NCBI RefSeq assembly: GCF_003576645.1
Contig: NC_044917.1
Span: 18,493,603 to 18,557,602, forward strand
DNA: 64,000 bases
Source of the DNA: Ipomoea triloba
Lineage: Eukaryota > Streptophyta > Magnoliopsida > Solanales > Convolvulaceae
Direction: 5' to 3'
The notes beneath the pieces are model-generated. The model made no database searches and was not told where the DNA came from. It worked only from the letters and a program-made list of their open reading frames with translations. The position numbers were made by a program, and so were the translations under genes. Below are positions 10,234 to 21,300 of the stretch, piece after piece (position 1 is the first letter of the stretch; each line of letters opens with the position of its first letter).

Positions 10234-10397
10234 NTCAACAATGGCGTCCGAATCCTCCACATCAACCTCATCTTCCATCGCATATCAGAGGGAGTTACGA
10301 CACATTCGCACTCAGATCAAACAAGTCAAGGCGGGGAGTATCCTTGACAAAAACGGCTTCATCACCCACTCGTCAAATCCAAAGATGGCGGAGAAAN

Positions 10398-10790
10398 AAC
10401 TGTAGGAGACCGGGGCACTTCAAGGCTGACTGTCCTTACTCTAAGGTAAGCAAGTATCAAGGCCTAGAATGTAGGAACTCCAAGAGAAAGGAGGAACCTA
10501 AAGAGAAGCCAGCACAAAGTGGCTTCAAGGGAGATACAAAGAAACATCTGCGCAGAAAGGCGCTTGTTGCTGAGGAACTCGAGAGAACAATCGAGGAGTC
10601 CGAGACGTCGAGCTCCAGTGAAAGCAGCAGCAGCTCAGAGGATGAGAGGGGGCTCATCTGCTTATACACCGAGGAAGAAGAGAATCAATGCCTAATGGCC
10701 ATTGACAATGAGGTAACCTCTACTTCCACATCTCGCTGCTCTATTTCTACCTCTCGTTGTTCTTCTTTCAGAAGTGATGAAGATCCCTTT
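10398..10790 (+). repeat. Interleaved gag fragment 3 with zinc knuckle (misjoined contig)
   Basis: The fragment matches gag around 2208-2600, including the second half of the CCHC knuckle (NCRRPGHFKADC). It is bounded by Ns at 10397 and 10791. The three fragments are in gag order, so one gag-bearing contig was threaded piecewise through the third-ORF contig. Confidence 0.8.
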
Positions 10791-11145
10791 NTCCTCCACG
10801 CCATCTGGAACAACAACAAAATGGACTAGGCACATATCATCTTCAATTTTCTTCAACAGTAGGTGCAAAGCTCAGTCTCCAACACCAACCTGACGATCAG
10901 TAAAAAGGTTGGTTTCGGTTTTGTTGTTCAATATCTTCTAAGTTTGAAGGGCTTAGAACTGAGGGAAGGGCAAGAGATTCATCGGAATACCTATATGGGT
11001 AGGACGAAATCTCAAGCTCCAAAGGCTAAAGGTGTTAAGAGTGCACCTTCTCCCTCGAAGCCTAAGGGAAGGGGCAAAAGGAAAGCCCTAGCCAAGGAGA
11101 AGGAATCTGATGATGAGCCTCTGGATACCCTGGTCAAGAGGGTTG

Positions 11146-11340
11146 CCTTGCCAAAGAGGGCTAAGAAAGCCAAAACCATCGCCATCGCCTTGCCAAAGAG
11201 GGCTAAGAAAGCCAAAACCATCGCCATCACTCAGCCAAAGAGGGCTAAGAAAGCCAAAACCATCGCCATCACTCAGATTCGAGAGGTAACACCCTCAGAA
11301 ACCATCGCCATCACTCAGATTCGAGAGGTAACACCCTCAG
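11146..11340 (+). repeat. Stutter repeat in the third ORF (probable artefact)
   Basis: The peptide PKRAKKAKTIAI appears three times and TIAITQIREVTPS twice, in the same shifting overlap pattern as in gag. The later copy of this region (from 13204) carries only a single pass, which supports collapse to one. Confidence 0.65.
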
Positions 11341-11810
11341 CTATACAAGTACCATTCGAAGACAGGGCACACGCCCAGGGGGAACCTCAGGCTACACTGG
11401 CCACTAAGGTTGAGAGAGTGCCCCCTACCAGGTCTCTGTCAGGAGCTCTATCTGTAAGTCTACATGCTGATGATGATGCTGAGGGTGCTGATGAGTCTGT
11501 GGTTGAACCTCGAGAGGAGGTTCGAGAGATTGAAGGTACTGGGATCAGTGATCCAGTACAGACAGAAGTTGAGGAACCACGAGAGGTGGTTCGAGAGGTA
11601 ACAGTGGAAGCTGCATCGGCAACAGAAATCCTATCTGCTGGATCTCATGACTTTAATGATGATGCTACTACTCAGTTAGATCGCCGCGGTGAAGATGCCT
11701 CTGACTTCTCCAGGGTTCTTCGATGGATAAACTGGAGAACAGGCCCTTTTGATCAACTGATTGCACGAGCAACAGATATGGAGGCTGAGGAGATGTTCGC
11801 GTTGAACTAG

Positions 11811-13202
11811 TTAAATCTCACAGAACTCCCAGCCAGTGAACTTCTTGACCTTGCCCATGAAATGCATACAATCAAGAGAAATCTTGAGAGATCTGACAAA
11901 GGGAAGGGCATAGCTGCTGATGAACAAGAAGTTGAGCCTGTAGTGGAACCTGAATTAGAAGCTCAATTTCAAGAAGATATCAGGCTCGCCACTGCATTAT
12001 CCTTGGGACATCACGTAGAGGATACGAGAGGTCCAGGATAGATCTTTGGGATTGCTCGAGATGATTCTGAGAACCCAATACCAACAGCCGCAATCCCCTT
12101 GTCCCAATTAAATTTCTCTGCTCTAGACGAACAGGTAGCAGCTTCGAGAGGTGAATCTGAGACCTCTGAAGCACTTGAGGTGGCACCCAGCTCAGTCATA
12201 CTGCTGCCAGCTCCTGAGTCCACACCCTCAAACAACACCGATGAAGCACAGATAGTTCGAGAGGGTGAAATACCGTTGCTCCAACTCCCAGGTTTTCCCA
12301 TCGATACGGAAAGAGAAAGGTGGAGTGCACCAGCTGCTCCTGAAACCATAGTGATTCCTGACTCACCTGAGCAAGCTGAAGTGCAATCTGATGAGCAACG
12401 AGAGCAAAATGTTCAAAGTCCTGCTGGTTCGAGAGGTACTGAGGAGGACGATGCGAACATCGAAGGTGGAAACAGGGAAGCACCTGTCGACACTTCGTCT
12501 CCAACCCCACCAGCAGAGAACCAAGTTCCCAGCACTGGTTCGAGAGGTGACGCTGAGGGGGAACTTCTATTGGATGGAAACCGGGAAGCGTCCAATACCG
12601 AAGAACCCTCCCTGGCTGATCCAATCTCAACAGTTGCTGAAGCTGAGGCTCCAGGTTCGAGAGGTGAAGAGCAAGAAGTGATCCATCCCTCAGGTGGAAA
12701 TCGGGAAGCGCCTGACATGGAGCTACCTTCGCGCTCTGAACCCAGTGTCCCTGCGGCCCCTCAGACACTCAATCGAGAGATGGACTCGCAACTGCAAGTC
12801 ATGGGTGGAAATCTGGAAGCACCCAAGTCCCCTCCGATAAAAGGTACTTCTCACTTCTCTTCTTCTACTTCTGACTATGATCAACAGGCCGAAGAAGTCT
12901 TCATTGGCGAAGTGCGCCAATTCATGGCTGATCAATCTTAGAAGATGGCTCAGCTCGAGAGAATACTCGCTGTTGTCCGCAATGCTGCAATGCCTACTGC
13001 TGGCACAAGTGAATCCCAAGGCCGTCATGCAGAACTTCTCGAACAGGCAGTATGGGCTGAGGATGCAGCACGGAAAGCTGTAGATGAAGCTGCTGTAGCT
13101 CGAGTAGAGGCTGCAAGTGCGAGAGCTGAATTAGCTGAGATACGAGCAGAGCTTCGAGCCTTTCAATACTCTAGTGAGCTTCGACAGGACGTAATCAAAG
13201 CA
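11811..13202 (+). pseudogene. Third ORF, middle part, first assembled copy
   Basis: The frame continues without shift after the TAG at 11808. It passes another TAG (12039-12041) and TAG (12939-12941) and breaks at a single N (13203). The protein is Ser/Glu/Pro-rich with a spaced SRG motif encoded by TTCGAGAGGT (near 12134, 12428, 12540, 12656) and a recurrent GGNREAP-like peptide. It is probably disordered. The part after 12942 begins a coiled-coil-like Ala/Glu/Arg stretch. Confidence 0.6.
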
Positions 13203-13203
13203 N

Positions 13204-15742
13204 AGCCAAAACCATCGCCATCACTCAGATTCGAGAGGTAACACCCTCAGCTATACAAGTACCATTCGAAGACAGGGCACACGCCCAGGGGGAACCTCAG
13301 GCTACACTGGCCACTAAGGTTGAGAGAGTGCCCCCTACCAGGTCTCTGTCAGGAGCTCTATCTGTAAGTCTACATGCTGATGATGATGCTGAGGGTGCTG
13401 ATGAGTCTGTGGTTGAACCTCGAGAGGAGGTTCGAGAGATTGAAGGTACTGGGATCAGTGATCCAGTACAGACAGAAGTTGAGGAACCACGAGAGGTGGT
13501 TCGAGAGGTAACAGTGGAAGCTGCATCGGCAACAGAAATCCTATCTGCTGGATCTCATGACTTTAATGATGATGCTACTACTCAGTTAGATCGCCGCGGT
13601 GAAGATGCCTCTGACTTCTCCAGGGTTCTTCGATGGATAAACTGGAGAACAGGCCCTTTTGATCAACTGATTGCACGAGCAACAGATATGGAGGCTGAGG
13701 AGATGTTCGCGTTGAACTAGTTAAATCTCACAGAACTCCCAGCCAGTGAACTTCTTGACCTTGCCCATGAAATGCATACAATCAAGAGAAATCTTGAGAG
13801 ATCTGACAAAGGGAAGGGCATAGCTGCTGATGAACAAGAAGTTGAGCCTGTAGTGGAACCTGAATTAGAAGCTCAATTTCAAGAAGATATCAGGCTCGCC
13901 ACTGCATTATCCTTGGGACATCACGTAGAGGATACGAGAGGTCCAGGATAGATCTTTGGGATTGCTCGAGATGATTCTGAGAACCCAATACCAACAGCCG
14001 CAATCCCCTTGTCCCAATTAAATTTCTCTGCTCTAGACGAACAGGTAGCAGCTTCGAGAGGTGAATCTGAGACCTCTGAAGCACTTGAGGTGGCACCCAG
14101 CTCAGTCATACTGCTGCCAGCTCCTGAGTCCACACCCTCAAACAACACCGATGAAGCACAGATAGTTCGAGAGGGTGAAATACCGTTGCTCCAACTCCCA
14201 GGTTTTCCCATCGATACGGAAAGAGAAAGGTGGAGTGCACCAGCTGCTCCTGAAACCATAGTGATTCCTGACTCACCTGAGCAAGCTGAAGTGCAATCTG
14301 ATGAGCAACGAGAGCAAAATGTTCAAAGTCCTGCTGGTTCGAGAGGTACTGAGGAGGACGATGCGAACATCGAAGGTGGAAACAGGGAAGCACCTGTCGA
14401 CACTTCGTCTCCAACCCCACCAGCAGAGAACCAAGTTCCCAGCACTGGTTCGAGAGGTGACGCTGAGGGGGAACTTCTATTGGATGGAAACCGGGAAGCG
14501 TCCAATACCGAAGAACCCTCCCTGGCTGATCCAATCTCAACAGTTGCTGAAGCTGAGGCTCCAGGTTCGAGAGGTGAAGAGCAAGAAGTGATCCATCCCT
14601 CAGGTGGAAATCGGGAAGCGCCTGACATGGAGCTACCTTCGCGCTCTGAACCCAGTGTCCCTGCGGCCCCTCAGACACTCAATCGAGAGATGGACTCGCA
14701 ACTGCAAGTCATGGGTGGAAATCTGGAAGCACCCAAGTCCCCTCCGATAAAAGGTACTTCTCACTTCTCTTCTTCTACTTCTGACTATGATCAACAGGCC
14801 GAAGAAGTCTTCATTGGCGAAGTGCGCCAATTCATGGCTGATCAATCTTAGAAGATGGCTCAGCTCGAGAGAATACTCGCTGTTGTCCGCAATGCTGCAA
14901 TGCCTACTGCTGGCACAAGTGAATCCCAAGGCCGTCATGCAGAACTTCTCGAACAGGCAGTATGGGCTGAGGATGCAGCACGGAAAGCTGTAGATGAAGC
15001 TGCTGTAGCTCGAGTAGAGGCTGCAAGTGCGAGAGCTGAATTAGCTGAGATACGAGCAGAGCTTCGAGCCTTTCAATACTCTAGTGAGCTTCGACAGGAC
15101 GTAATCAAAGCACTACTCGATGATCTGTCGAACCAAGTGCCTGCCCAACTTCAAGCACTCTTCGAAGGCATGTCCACCCTTCTTTCCCGCACAGATGATG
15201 CCACCAAGGGGGAAAATACCCCTCAAGAAAGGACATCAACAATCAGCAAGAAGAAAAGGGCAGCAAGTGAACCAGCTGGACCTCCTCCAAAAGTCCCAAA
15301 GACAATAAGCAAGGCAGTGGAGGAAGCCAAGAGGAAGGAGGATCTAAGGGTTCAGCGCACAAAAGAGTTAGAGAAGCGAAGAGAAGAAGACAGAGAAAGA
15401 AAAAGGAAAAGGCAAGAACAACAAACAGAGAAAGAAAGAAAAGATGAACAAAAGATGATCGCCTTTAAGTTTGGAAATAGAGAAGACACCGAGCAAAGTC
15501 TCGTCCATCAGATATTCAATCTGGTGAAATATGTTGGAATGTCTCTTCACAGCAACATGTCTCCAGAAGAATGTATCTACTGGTGGAAGAATGAAGTAAT
15601 TGAAGGTGAGTTTGTTGGGGAGGCTTTCAGAAACTACCTATACTTCCATGTCACAGATGACTATCTGAGTTTGGTAGACACAAAAAACCCCATCAAGACA
15701 CGAGAAGCAATCAACAAGAAGATTCGAGCAAACAAGAAGTAA
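13204..15742 (+). pseudogene. Third ORF, second assembled copy with the C-terminal half
   Basis: Bases 13204-15112 repeat about 11300-13202 exactly, then continue uniquely. The last open stretch (14855-15742, 295 aa) holds an Ala/Glu-rich helix, a very charged coiled coil (about residues 150-205, many K/E/R), and a folded-looking C-terminus with conserved-looking YWW, YLYFHVTDDY and NKKIRANKK segments. It ends at TAA 15740-15742, about 270 bp before the polypurine tract. The same three TAG stops interrupt the frame. No enzyme motif is visible. I describe it as the SIRE-type third ORF of unknown function. Confidence 0.6.
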
Positions 15743-16011
15743 GCTCTCGTAGTCCATAACTCTTTCTTGATCATATCTGATTGTTCTTGATCTCTTTTTC
15801 TTCTATTTTATCTTTTCTGCTAAAAGTCTTGTAAAACATTCCCGTTTTGTTAATATATATATATATCTTTTGCTGGGGTGTTGCGTGAGTTCTTACTTCA
15901 TGCTTTAGCAGATTAGCTCACTTGTCAAACTTACCGTATGCGCTGAAAATAAAATCAATGTTCTTTTCTTGCTAATCAGTCATACGAGTGAGTATAAGTG
16001 TTGGCATCATC
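15743..16011 (+). other. 3' untranslated spacer of the Copia element
   Basis: Non-coding stretch between the third ORF and the polypurine tract. It is T-rich with a short TATATATATAT run near 15854. The same stretch recurs at 19195-19463. Confidence 0.5.
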
Positions 16012-16024
16012 AAAAAGGGGGAAA
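16012..16024 (+). promoter_or_regulatory. Polypurine tract
   Basis: AAAAAGGGGGAAA lies directly before the LTR TG at 16026, where plus-strand priming occurs. It is repeated at 19464-19476 in the duplicated assembly copy. Confidence 0.9.
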
Positions 16025-16025
16025 T

Positions 16026-17338
16026 TGTTAGGAACATAATGTATTAGGTTTTGATGATACCAAAATGTATCTTAGAATCCCCTAAGTCTCGAAAGATAGG
16101 AATCAATGTAAGTTCGACAAGTAAACTAAGAGCGAAAATACAACCGGGTAACTTGAGCTCAACTCGGAAAATATTTAAGCTTAAGGTAAACTTGTGTGAA
16201 CATCTTAGAAAGTCTTGTGTTGTAATCCCATAGATAGATCAGAAGAAGGCACGGGATAACACTGGAGGAATAAGGGTCTGCGAGACATCAACTAAGTCTC
16301 GAGACATAAGCAGAGTCCGAGAGATAGGATCTCTCGATACAATAACCCAGTTCGAGACATAAGCAGAGTTCGAGAGATAGATCTCTCGATACATGGGGAT
16401 CAAGACATCAAACAATCGAGACATCAATCTTGGTCTCGATAAACTAACATTTCTCCAAAAGGCTGAATGATGGTCAGGAAGCATGAATGAAGTTTGGAGA
16501 AGAAGAATATCATGGAGATAAAATATTAAGGAGGTGCCAGAAGTGGATGCCACATCAGAATTCCACAACAAACGGATAGAAGGTGCACTAATCCAAAGTC
16601 AGTCTTATTCCCTAAAACGAGGATCAATGGGAATTTAAAAAGAGTAACTTTTACCAAAAGTAGCAAGTGGAGCATGGACTCAAGAAAGTGGATTATGGAA
16701 TATCCACTACCAAACAAAAGGTTCAAGTTACAAGACCACCACTCCATGAAAAATGCTGAAACGATGCGAGTCCCATACACAACATGGGAGACAAATTTCA
16801 AACGGAATAATTTTCCCTCCAACGGAATTATTCCTTTACTCTCATATAAAAAGGACGTGAAGACACAAATCAATCACTCAAGGGGGAAATTTTCGTAAGA
16901 GATCGGCTATTCGAAAATCTTAAGAGGTGTCTATTTCAAACGTTCAAGTACCTGAGCTCAATCCGGAATATCATCCTGATATTCAAAATAACGAGAAAAC
17001 ACATCTTAGTGTTTGAGAGAGTTACAAAGCTTAAACTGCTACACATCTAGAAGGTGACCGAAGCTGCACTACGAGGAAGATTATCCAACGAAAGCTTTTG
17101 GTCAGATTGGAGATTGTTACACTCAACCTGTGACAACCGGAACAACCTTGCTTTGGAGAAGGCAAGAAGAGGCGGAGTAACCTGGGAGCTGTCTTGTGAA
17201 GATCCTGAGGCTTGAGGCGGGCTTGGTGATCAAAGCTCAAGTGCTCGATAGGTGGAGTAACAAGAAGCGGGGCGAAAAACCTGAGGCTTGAGGCGGGCTT
17301 CGTGATCAAAGCTCAAGCGCTCGATATTGTACTAAAAG
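16026..17338 (+). mobile_element. 3' LTR, first assembled copy (cut at single N)
   Basis: The LTR begins TGTTAGGAACA and runs to the N at 17339, just inside the region that precedes AGGGAAGTTTT. It holds the U3 hairpins (16318-16336 and 16371-16388), the TATA box and a two-unit form of the internal tandem repeat. The rest is lost to the contig join. Confidence 0.88.
16318..16388 (+). repeat. Two tandem hairpins in the LTR U3 region
   Basis: CGAGAGATAGGATCTCTCG (16318-16336) has perfect 8-bp arms and a 3-base loop. CGAGAGATAGATCTCTCG (16371-16388) has perfect 8-bp arms and a 2-base loop. They sit in a roughly 50-bp direct repeat with GACATAAGCAGAGT. The same pair lies at 19770-19840 in the assembly duplicate and, with changes, at 22862-22932 in the solo LTR. 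Confidence 0.75.
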
Positions 17339-17339
17339 N

Positions 17340-20300
17340 TATCAGGCTCGCCACTGCATTATCCTTGGGACATCACGTAGAGGATACGAGAGGTCCAGGA
17401 TAGATCTTTGGGATTGCTCGAGATGATTCTGAGAACCCAATACCAACAGCCGCAATCCCCTTGTCCCAATTAAATTTCTCTGCTCTAGACGAACAGGTAG
17501 CAGCTTCGAGAGGTGAATCTGAGACCTCTGAAGCACTTGAGGTGGCACCCAGCTCAGTCATACTGCTGCCAGCTCCTGAGTCCACACCCTCAAACAACAC
17601 CGATGAAGCACAGATAGTTCGAGAGGGTGAAATACCGTTGCTCCAACTCCCAGGTTTTCCCATCGATACGGAAAGAGAAAGGTGGAGTGCACCAGCTGCT
17701 CCTGAAACCATAGTGATTCCTGACTCACCTGAGCAAGCTGAAGTGCAATCTGATGAGCAACGAGAGCAAAATGTTCAAAGTCCTGCTGGTTCGAGAGGTA
17801 CTGAGGAGGACGATGCGAACATCGAAGGTGGAAACAGGGAAGCACCTGTCGACACTTCGTCTCCAACCCCACCAGCAGAGAACCAAGTTCCCAGCACTGG
17901 TTCGAGAGGTGACGCTGAGGGGGAACTTCTATTGGATGGAAACCGGGAAGCGTCCAATACCGAAGAACCCTCCCTGGCTGATCCAATCTCAACAGTTGCT
18001 GAAGCTGAGGCTCCAGGTTCGAGAGGTGAAGAGCAAGAAGTGATCCATCCCTCAGGTGGAAATCGGGAAGCGCCTGACATGGAGCTACCTTCGCGCTCTG
18101 AACCCAGTGTCCCTGCGGCCCCTCAGACACTCAATCGAGAGATGGACTCGCAACTGCAAGTCATGGGTGGAAATCTGGAAGCACCCAAGTCCCCTCCGAT
18201 AAAAGGTACTTCTCACTTCTCTTCTTCTACTTCTGACTATGATCAACAGGCCGAAGAAGTCTTCATTGGCGAAGTGCGCCAATTCATGGCTGATCAATCT
18301 TAGAAGATGGCTCAGCTCGAGAGAATACTCGCTGTTGTCCGCAATGCTGCAATGCCTACTGCTGGCACAAGTGAATCCCAAGGCCGTCATGCAGAACTTC
18401 TCGAACAGGCAGTATGGGCTGAGGATGCAGCACGGAAAGCTGTAGATGAAGCTGCTGTAGCTCGAGTAGAGGCTGCAAGTGCGAGAGCTGAATTAGCTGA
18501 GATACGAGCAGAGCTTCGAGCCTTTCAATACTCTAGTGAGCTTCGACAGGACGTAATCAAAGCACTACTCGATGATCTGTCGAACCAAGTGCCTGCCCAA
18601 CTTCAAGCACTCTTCGAAGGCATGTCCACCCTTCTTTCCCGCACAGATGATGCCACCAAGGGGGAAAATACCCCTCAAGAAAGGACATCAACAATCAGCA
18701 AGAAGAAAAGGGCAGCAAGTGAACCAGCTGGACCTCCTCCAAAAGTCCCAAAGACAATAAGCAAGGCAGTGGAGGAAGCCAAGAGGAAGGAGGATCTAAG
18801 GGTTCAGCGCACAAAAGAGTTAGAGAAGCGAAGAGAAGAAGACAGAGAAAGAAAAAGGAAAAGGCAAGAACAACAAACAGAGAAAGAAAGAAAAGATGAA
18901 CAAAAGATGATCGCCTTTAAGTTTGGAAATAGAGAAGACACCGAGCAAAGTCTCGTCCATCAGATATTCAATCTGGTGAAATATGTTGGAATGTCTCTTC
19001 ACAGCAACATGTCTCCAGAAGAATGTATCTACTGGTGGAAGAATGAAGTAATTGAAGGTGAGTTTGTTGGGGAGGCTTTCAGAAACTACCTATACTTCCA
19101 TGTCACAGATGACTATCTGAGTTTGGTAGACACAAAAAACCCCATCAAGACACGAGAAGCAATCAACAAGAAGATTCGAGCAAACAAGAAGTAAGCTCTC
19201 GTAGTCCATAACTCTTTCTTGATCATATCTGATTGTTCTTGATCTCTTTTTCTTCTATTTTATCTTTTCTGCTAAAAGTCTTGTAAAACATTCCCGTTTT
19301 GTTAATATATATATATATCTTTTGCTGGGGTGTTGCGTGAGTTCTTACTTCATGCTTTAGCAGATTAGCTCACTTGTCAAACTTACCGTATGCGCTGAAA
19401 ATAAAATCAATGTTCTTTTCTTGCTAATCAGTCATACGAGTGAGTATAAGTGTTGGCATCATCAAAAAGGGGGAAATTGTTAGGAACATAATGTATTAGG
19501 TTTTGATGATACCAAAATGTATCTTAGAATCCCCTAAGTCTCGAAAGATAGGAATCAATGTAAGTTCGACAAGTAAACTAAGAGCGAAAATACAACCGGG
19601 TAACTTGAGCTCAACTCGGAAAATATTTAAGCTTAAGGTAAACTTGTGTGAACATCTTAGAAAGTCTTGTGTTGTAATCCCATAGATAGATCAGAAGAAG
19701 GCACGGGATAACACTGGAGGAATAAGGGTCTGCGAGACATCAACTAAGTCTCGAGACATAAGCAGAGTCCGAGAGATAGGATCTCTCGATACAATAACCC
19801 AGTTCGAGACATAAGCAGAGTTCGAGAGATAGATCTCTCGATACATGGGGATCAAGACATCAAACAATCGAGACATCAATCTTGGTCTCGATAAACTAAC
19901 ATTTCTCCAAAAGGCTGAATGATGGTCAGGAAGCATGAATGAAGTTTGGAGAAGAAGAATATCATGGAGATAAAATATTAAGGAGGTGCCAGAAGTGGAT
20001 GCCACATCAGAATTCCACAACAAACGGATAGAAGGTGCACTAATCCAAAGTCAGTCTTATTCCCTAAAACGAGGATCAATGGGAATTTAAAAAGAGTAAC
20101 TTTTACCAAAAGTAGCAAGTGGAGCATGGACTCAAGAAAGTGGATTATGGAATATCCACTACCAAACAAAAGGTTCAAGTTACAAGACCACCACTCCATG
20201 AAAAATGCTGAAACGATGCGAGTCCCATACACAACATGGGAGACAAATTTCAAACGGAATAATTTTCCCTCCAACGGAATTATTCCTTTACTCTCATATA

Positions 20301-20790
20301 AAAAGGACGTGAAGACACAAATCAATCACTCAAGGGGGAAATTTTCGTAAGAGATCGGCTATTCGAAAATCTTAAGAGGTGTCTATTTCAAACGTTCAAG
20401 TACCTGAGCTCAATCCGGAATATCATCCTGATATTCAAAATAACGAGAAAACACATCTTAGTGTTTGAGAGAGTTACAAAGCTTAAACTGCTACACATCT
20501 AGAAGGTGACCGAAGCTGCACTACGAGGAAGATTATCCAACGAAAGCTTTTGGTCAGATTGGAGATTGTTACACTCAACCTGTGACAACCGGAACAACCT
20601 TGCTTTGGAGAAGGCAAGAAGAGGCGGAGTAACCTGGGAGCTGTCTTGTGAAGATCCTGAGGCTTGAGGCGGGCTTGGTGATCAAAGCTCAAGTGCTCGA
20701 TAGGTGGAGTAACAAGAAGCGGGGCGAAAAACCTGAGGCTTGAGGCGGGCTTCGTGATCAAAGCTCAAGCGCTCGATATTGTACTAAAAA
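17340..20790 (+). repeat. Exact assembly duplication of 13888-17338
   Basis: A block of about 3.45 kb covering the middle and C-terminal third ORF (17461-18303 and 18307-19194) and the start of the 3' LTR is repeated at a constant offset of 3452 after the single N at 17339. No difference was noticed. The third-ORF genes in it should not be counted as extra genes. Confidence 0.88.
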
Positions 20791-21300
20791 GGGAAGTTTT
20801 NNNNNNNNNNNNNNNNNNNNNNNNNNNNNNNNNNNNNNNNNNNNNNNNNNNNNNNNNNNNNNNNNNNNNNNNNNNNNNNNNNNNNNNNNNNNNNNNNNNN
20901 NNNNNNNNNNNNNNNNNNNNNNNNNNNNNNNNNNNNNNNNNNNNNNNNNNNNNNNNNNNNNNNNNNNNNNNNNNNNNNNNNNNNNNNNNNNNNNNNNNNN
21001 NNNNNNNNNNNNNNNNNNNNNNNNNNNNNNNNNNNNNNNNNNNNNNNNNNNNNNNNNNNNNNNNNNNNNNNNNNNNNNNNNNNNNNNNNNNNNNNNNNNN
21101 NNNNNNNNNNNNNNNNNNNNNNNNNNNNNNNNNNNNNNNNNNNNNNNNNNNNNNNNNNNNNNNNNNNNNNNNNNNNNNNNNNNNNNNNNNNNNNNNNNNN
21201 NNNNNNNNNNNNNNNNNNNNNNNNNNNNNNNNNNNNNNNNNNNNNNNNNNNNNNNCCCCCCCCCCCTCTAGACTTGTACCCCATCCCCTTGGGACCAACA
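19478..21300 (+). mobile_element. 3' LTR, second assembled copy with gap
   Basis: The LTR starts with TGTTAGG at 19478, reads to 20800, is interrupted by 455 Ns, and resumes at a C-run that leads to the LTR end CCAACA at 21300. The total (1823 bp) is close to the complete solo LTR (1805 bp), so the gap size is about right. The C-homopolymer at the gap edge probably stopped the assembly. Host sequence starts at 21301; its TSD partner is outside the window. Confidence 0.85.
20801..21255. other. Assembly gap (455 N)
   Basis: Run of undetermined bases within the 3' LTR. By comparison with the solo LTR it should hold the 3' third of the LTR. No gene is expected there. Confidence 0.99.

Larger units (their letters stand above)
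10014..11810 (+). pseudogene. Third ORF (env-like position), N-terminal part
   Basis: The frame starts at the ATG at 10014 (MASESSTSTSSS), is interrupted by two interleaved gag pieces, and resumes at 10792. It then passes in-frame TAGs at 10827 and 10860. From a second ATG (10995) it encodes a basic segment rich in Lys and Arg (SKPKGRGKRKALAKE; KRAKKAK, nuclear-localisation-like), then an acidic Glu/Val/Arg-rich stretch, and ends at TAG 11808-11810. A stutter artefact lies at 11146-11340. Position between pol and the 3' LTR matches the env-like ORF of SIRE/Maximus elements. I see no signal peptide or membrane segment, so an envelope role is not supported. Confidence 0.6.

Noticed and set aside
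11146..11340. Short regularly repeated blocks that might be called a CRISPR-like or satellite array
   Set aside because: This is plant nuclear DNA, the repeats overlap instead of alternating with spacers, and the pattern is explained by assembly.
12196..12768. 190-residue antisense ORF in the third ORF, present three times
   Set aside because: It is the shadow of the Ser/Glu/Pro-rich sense frame; its three copies are the assembly duplications.
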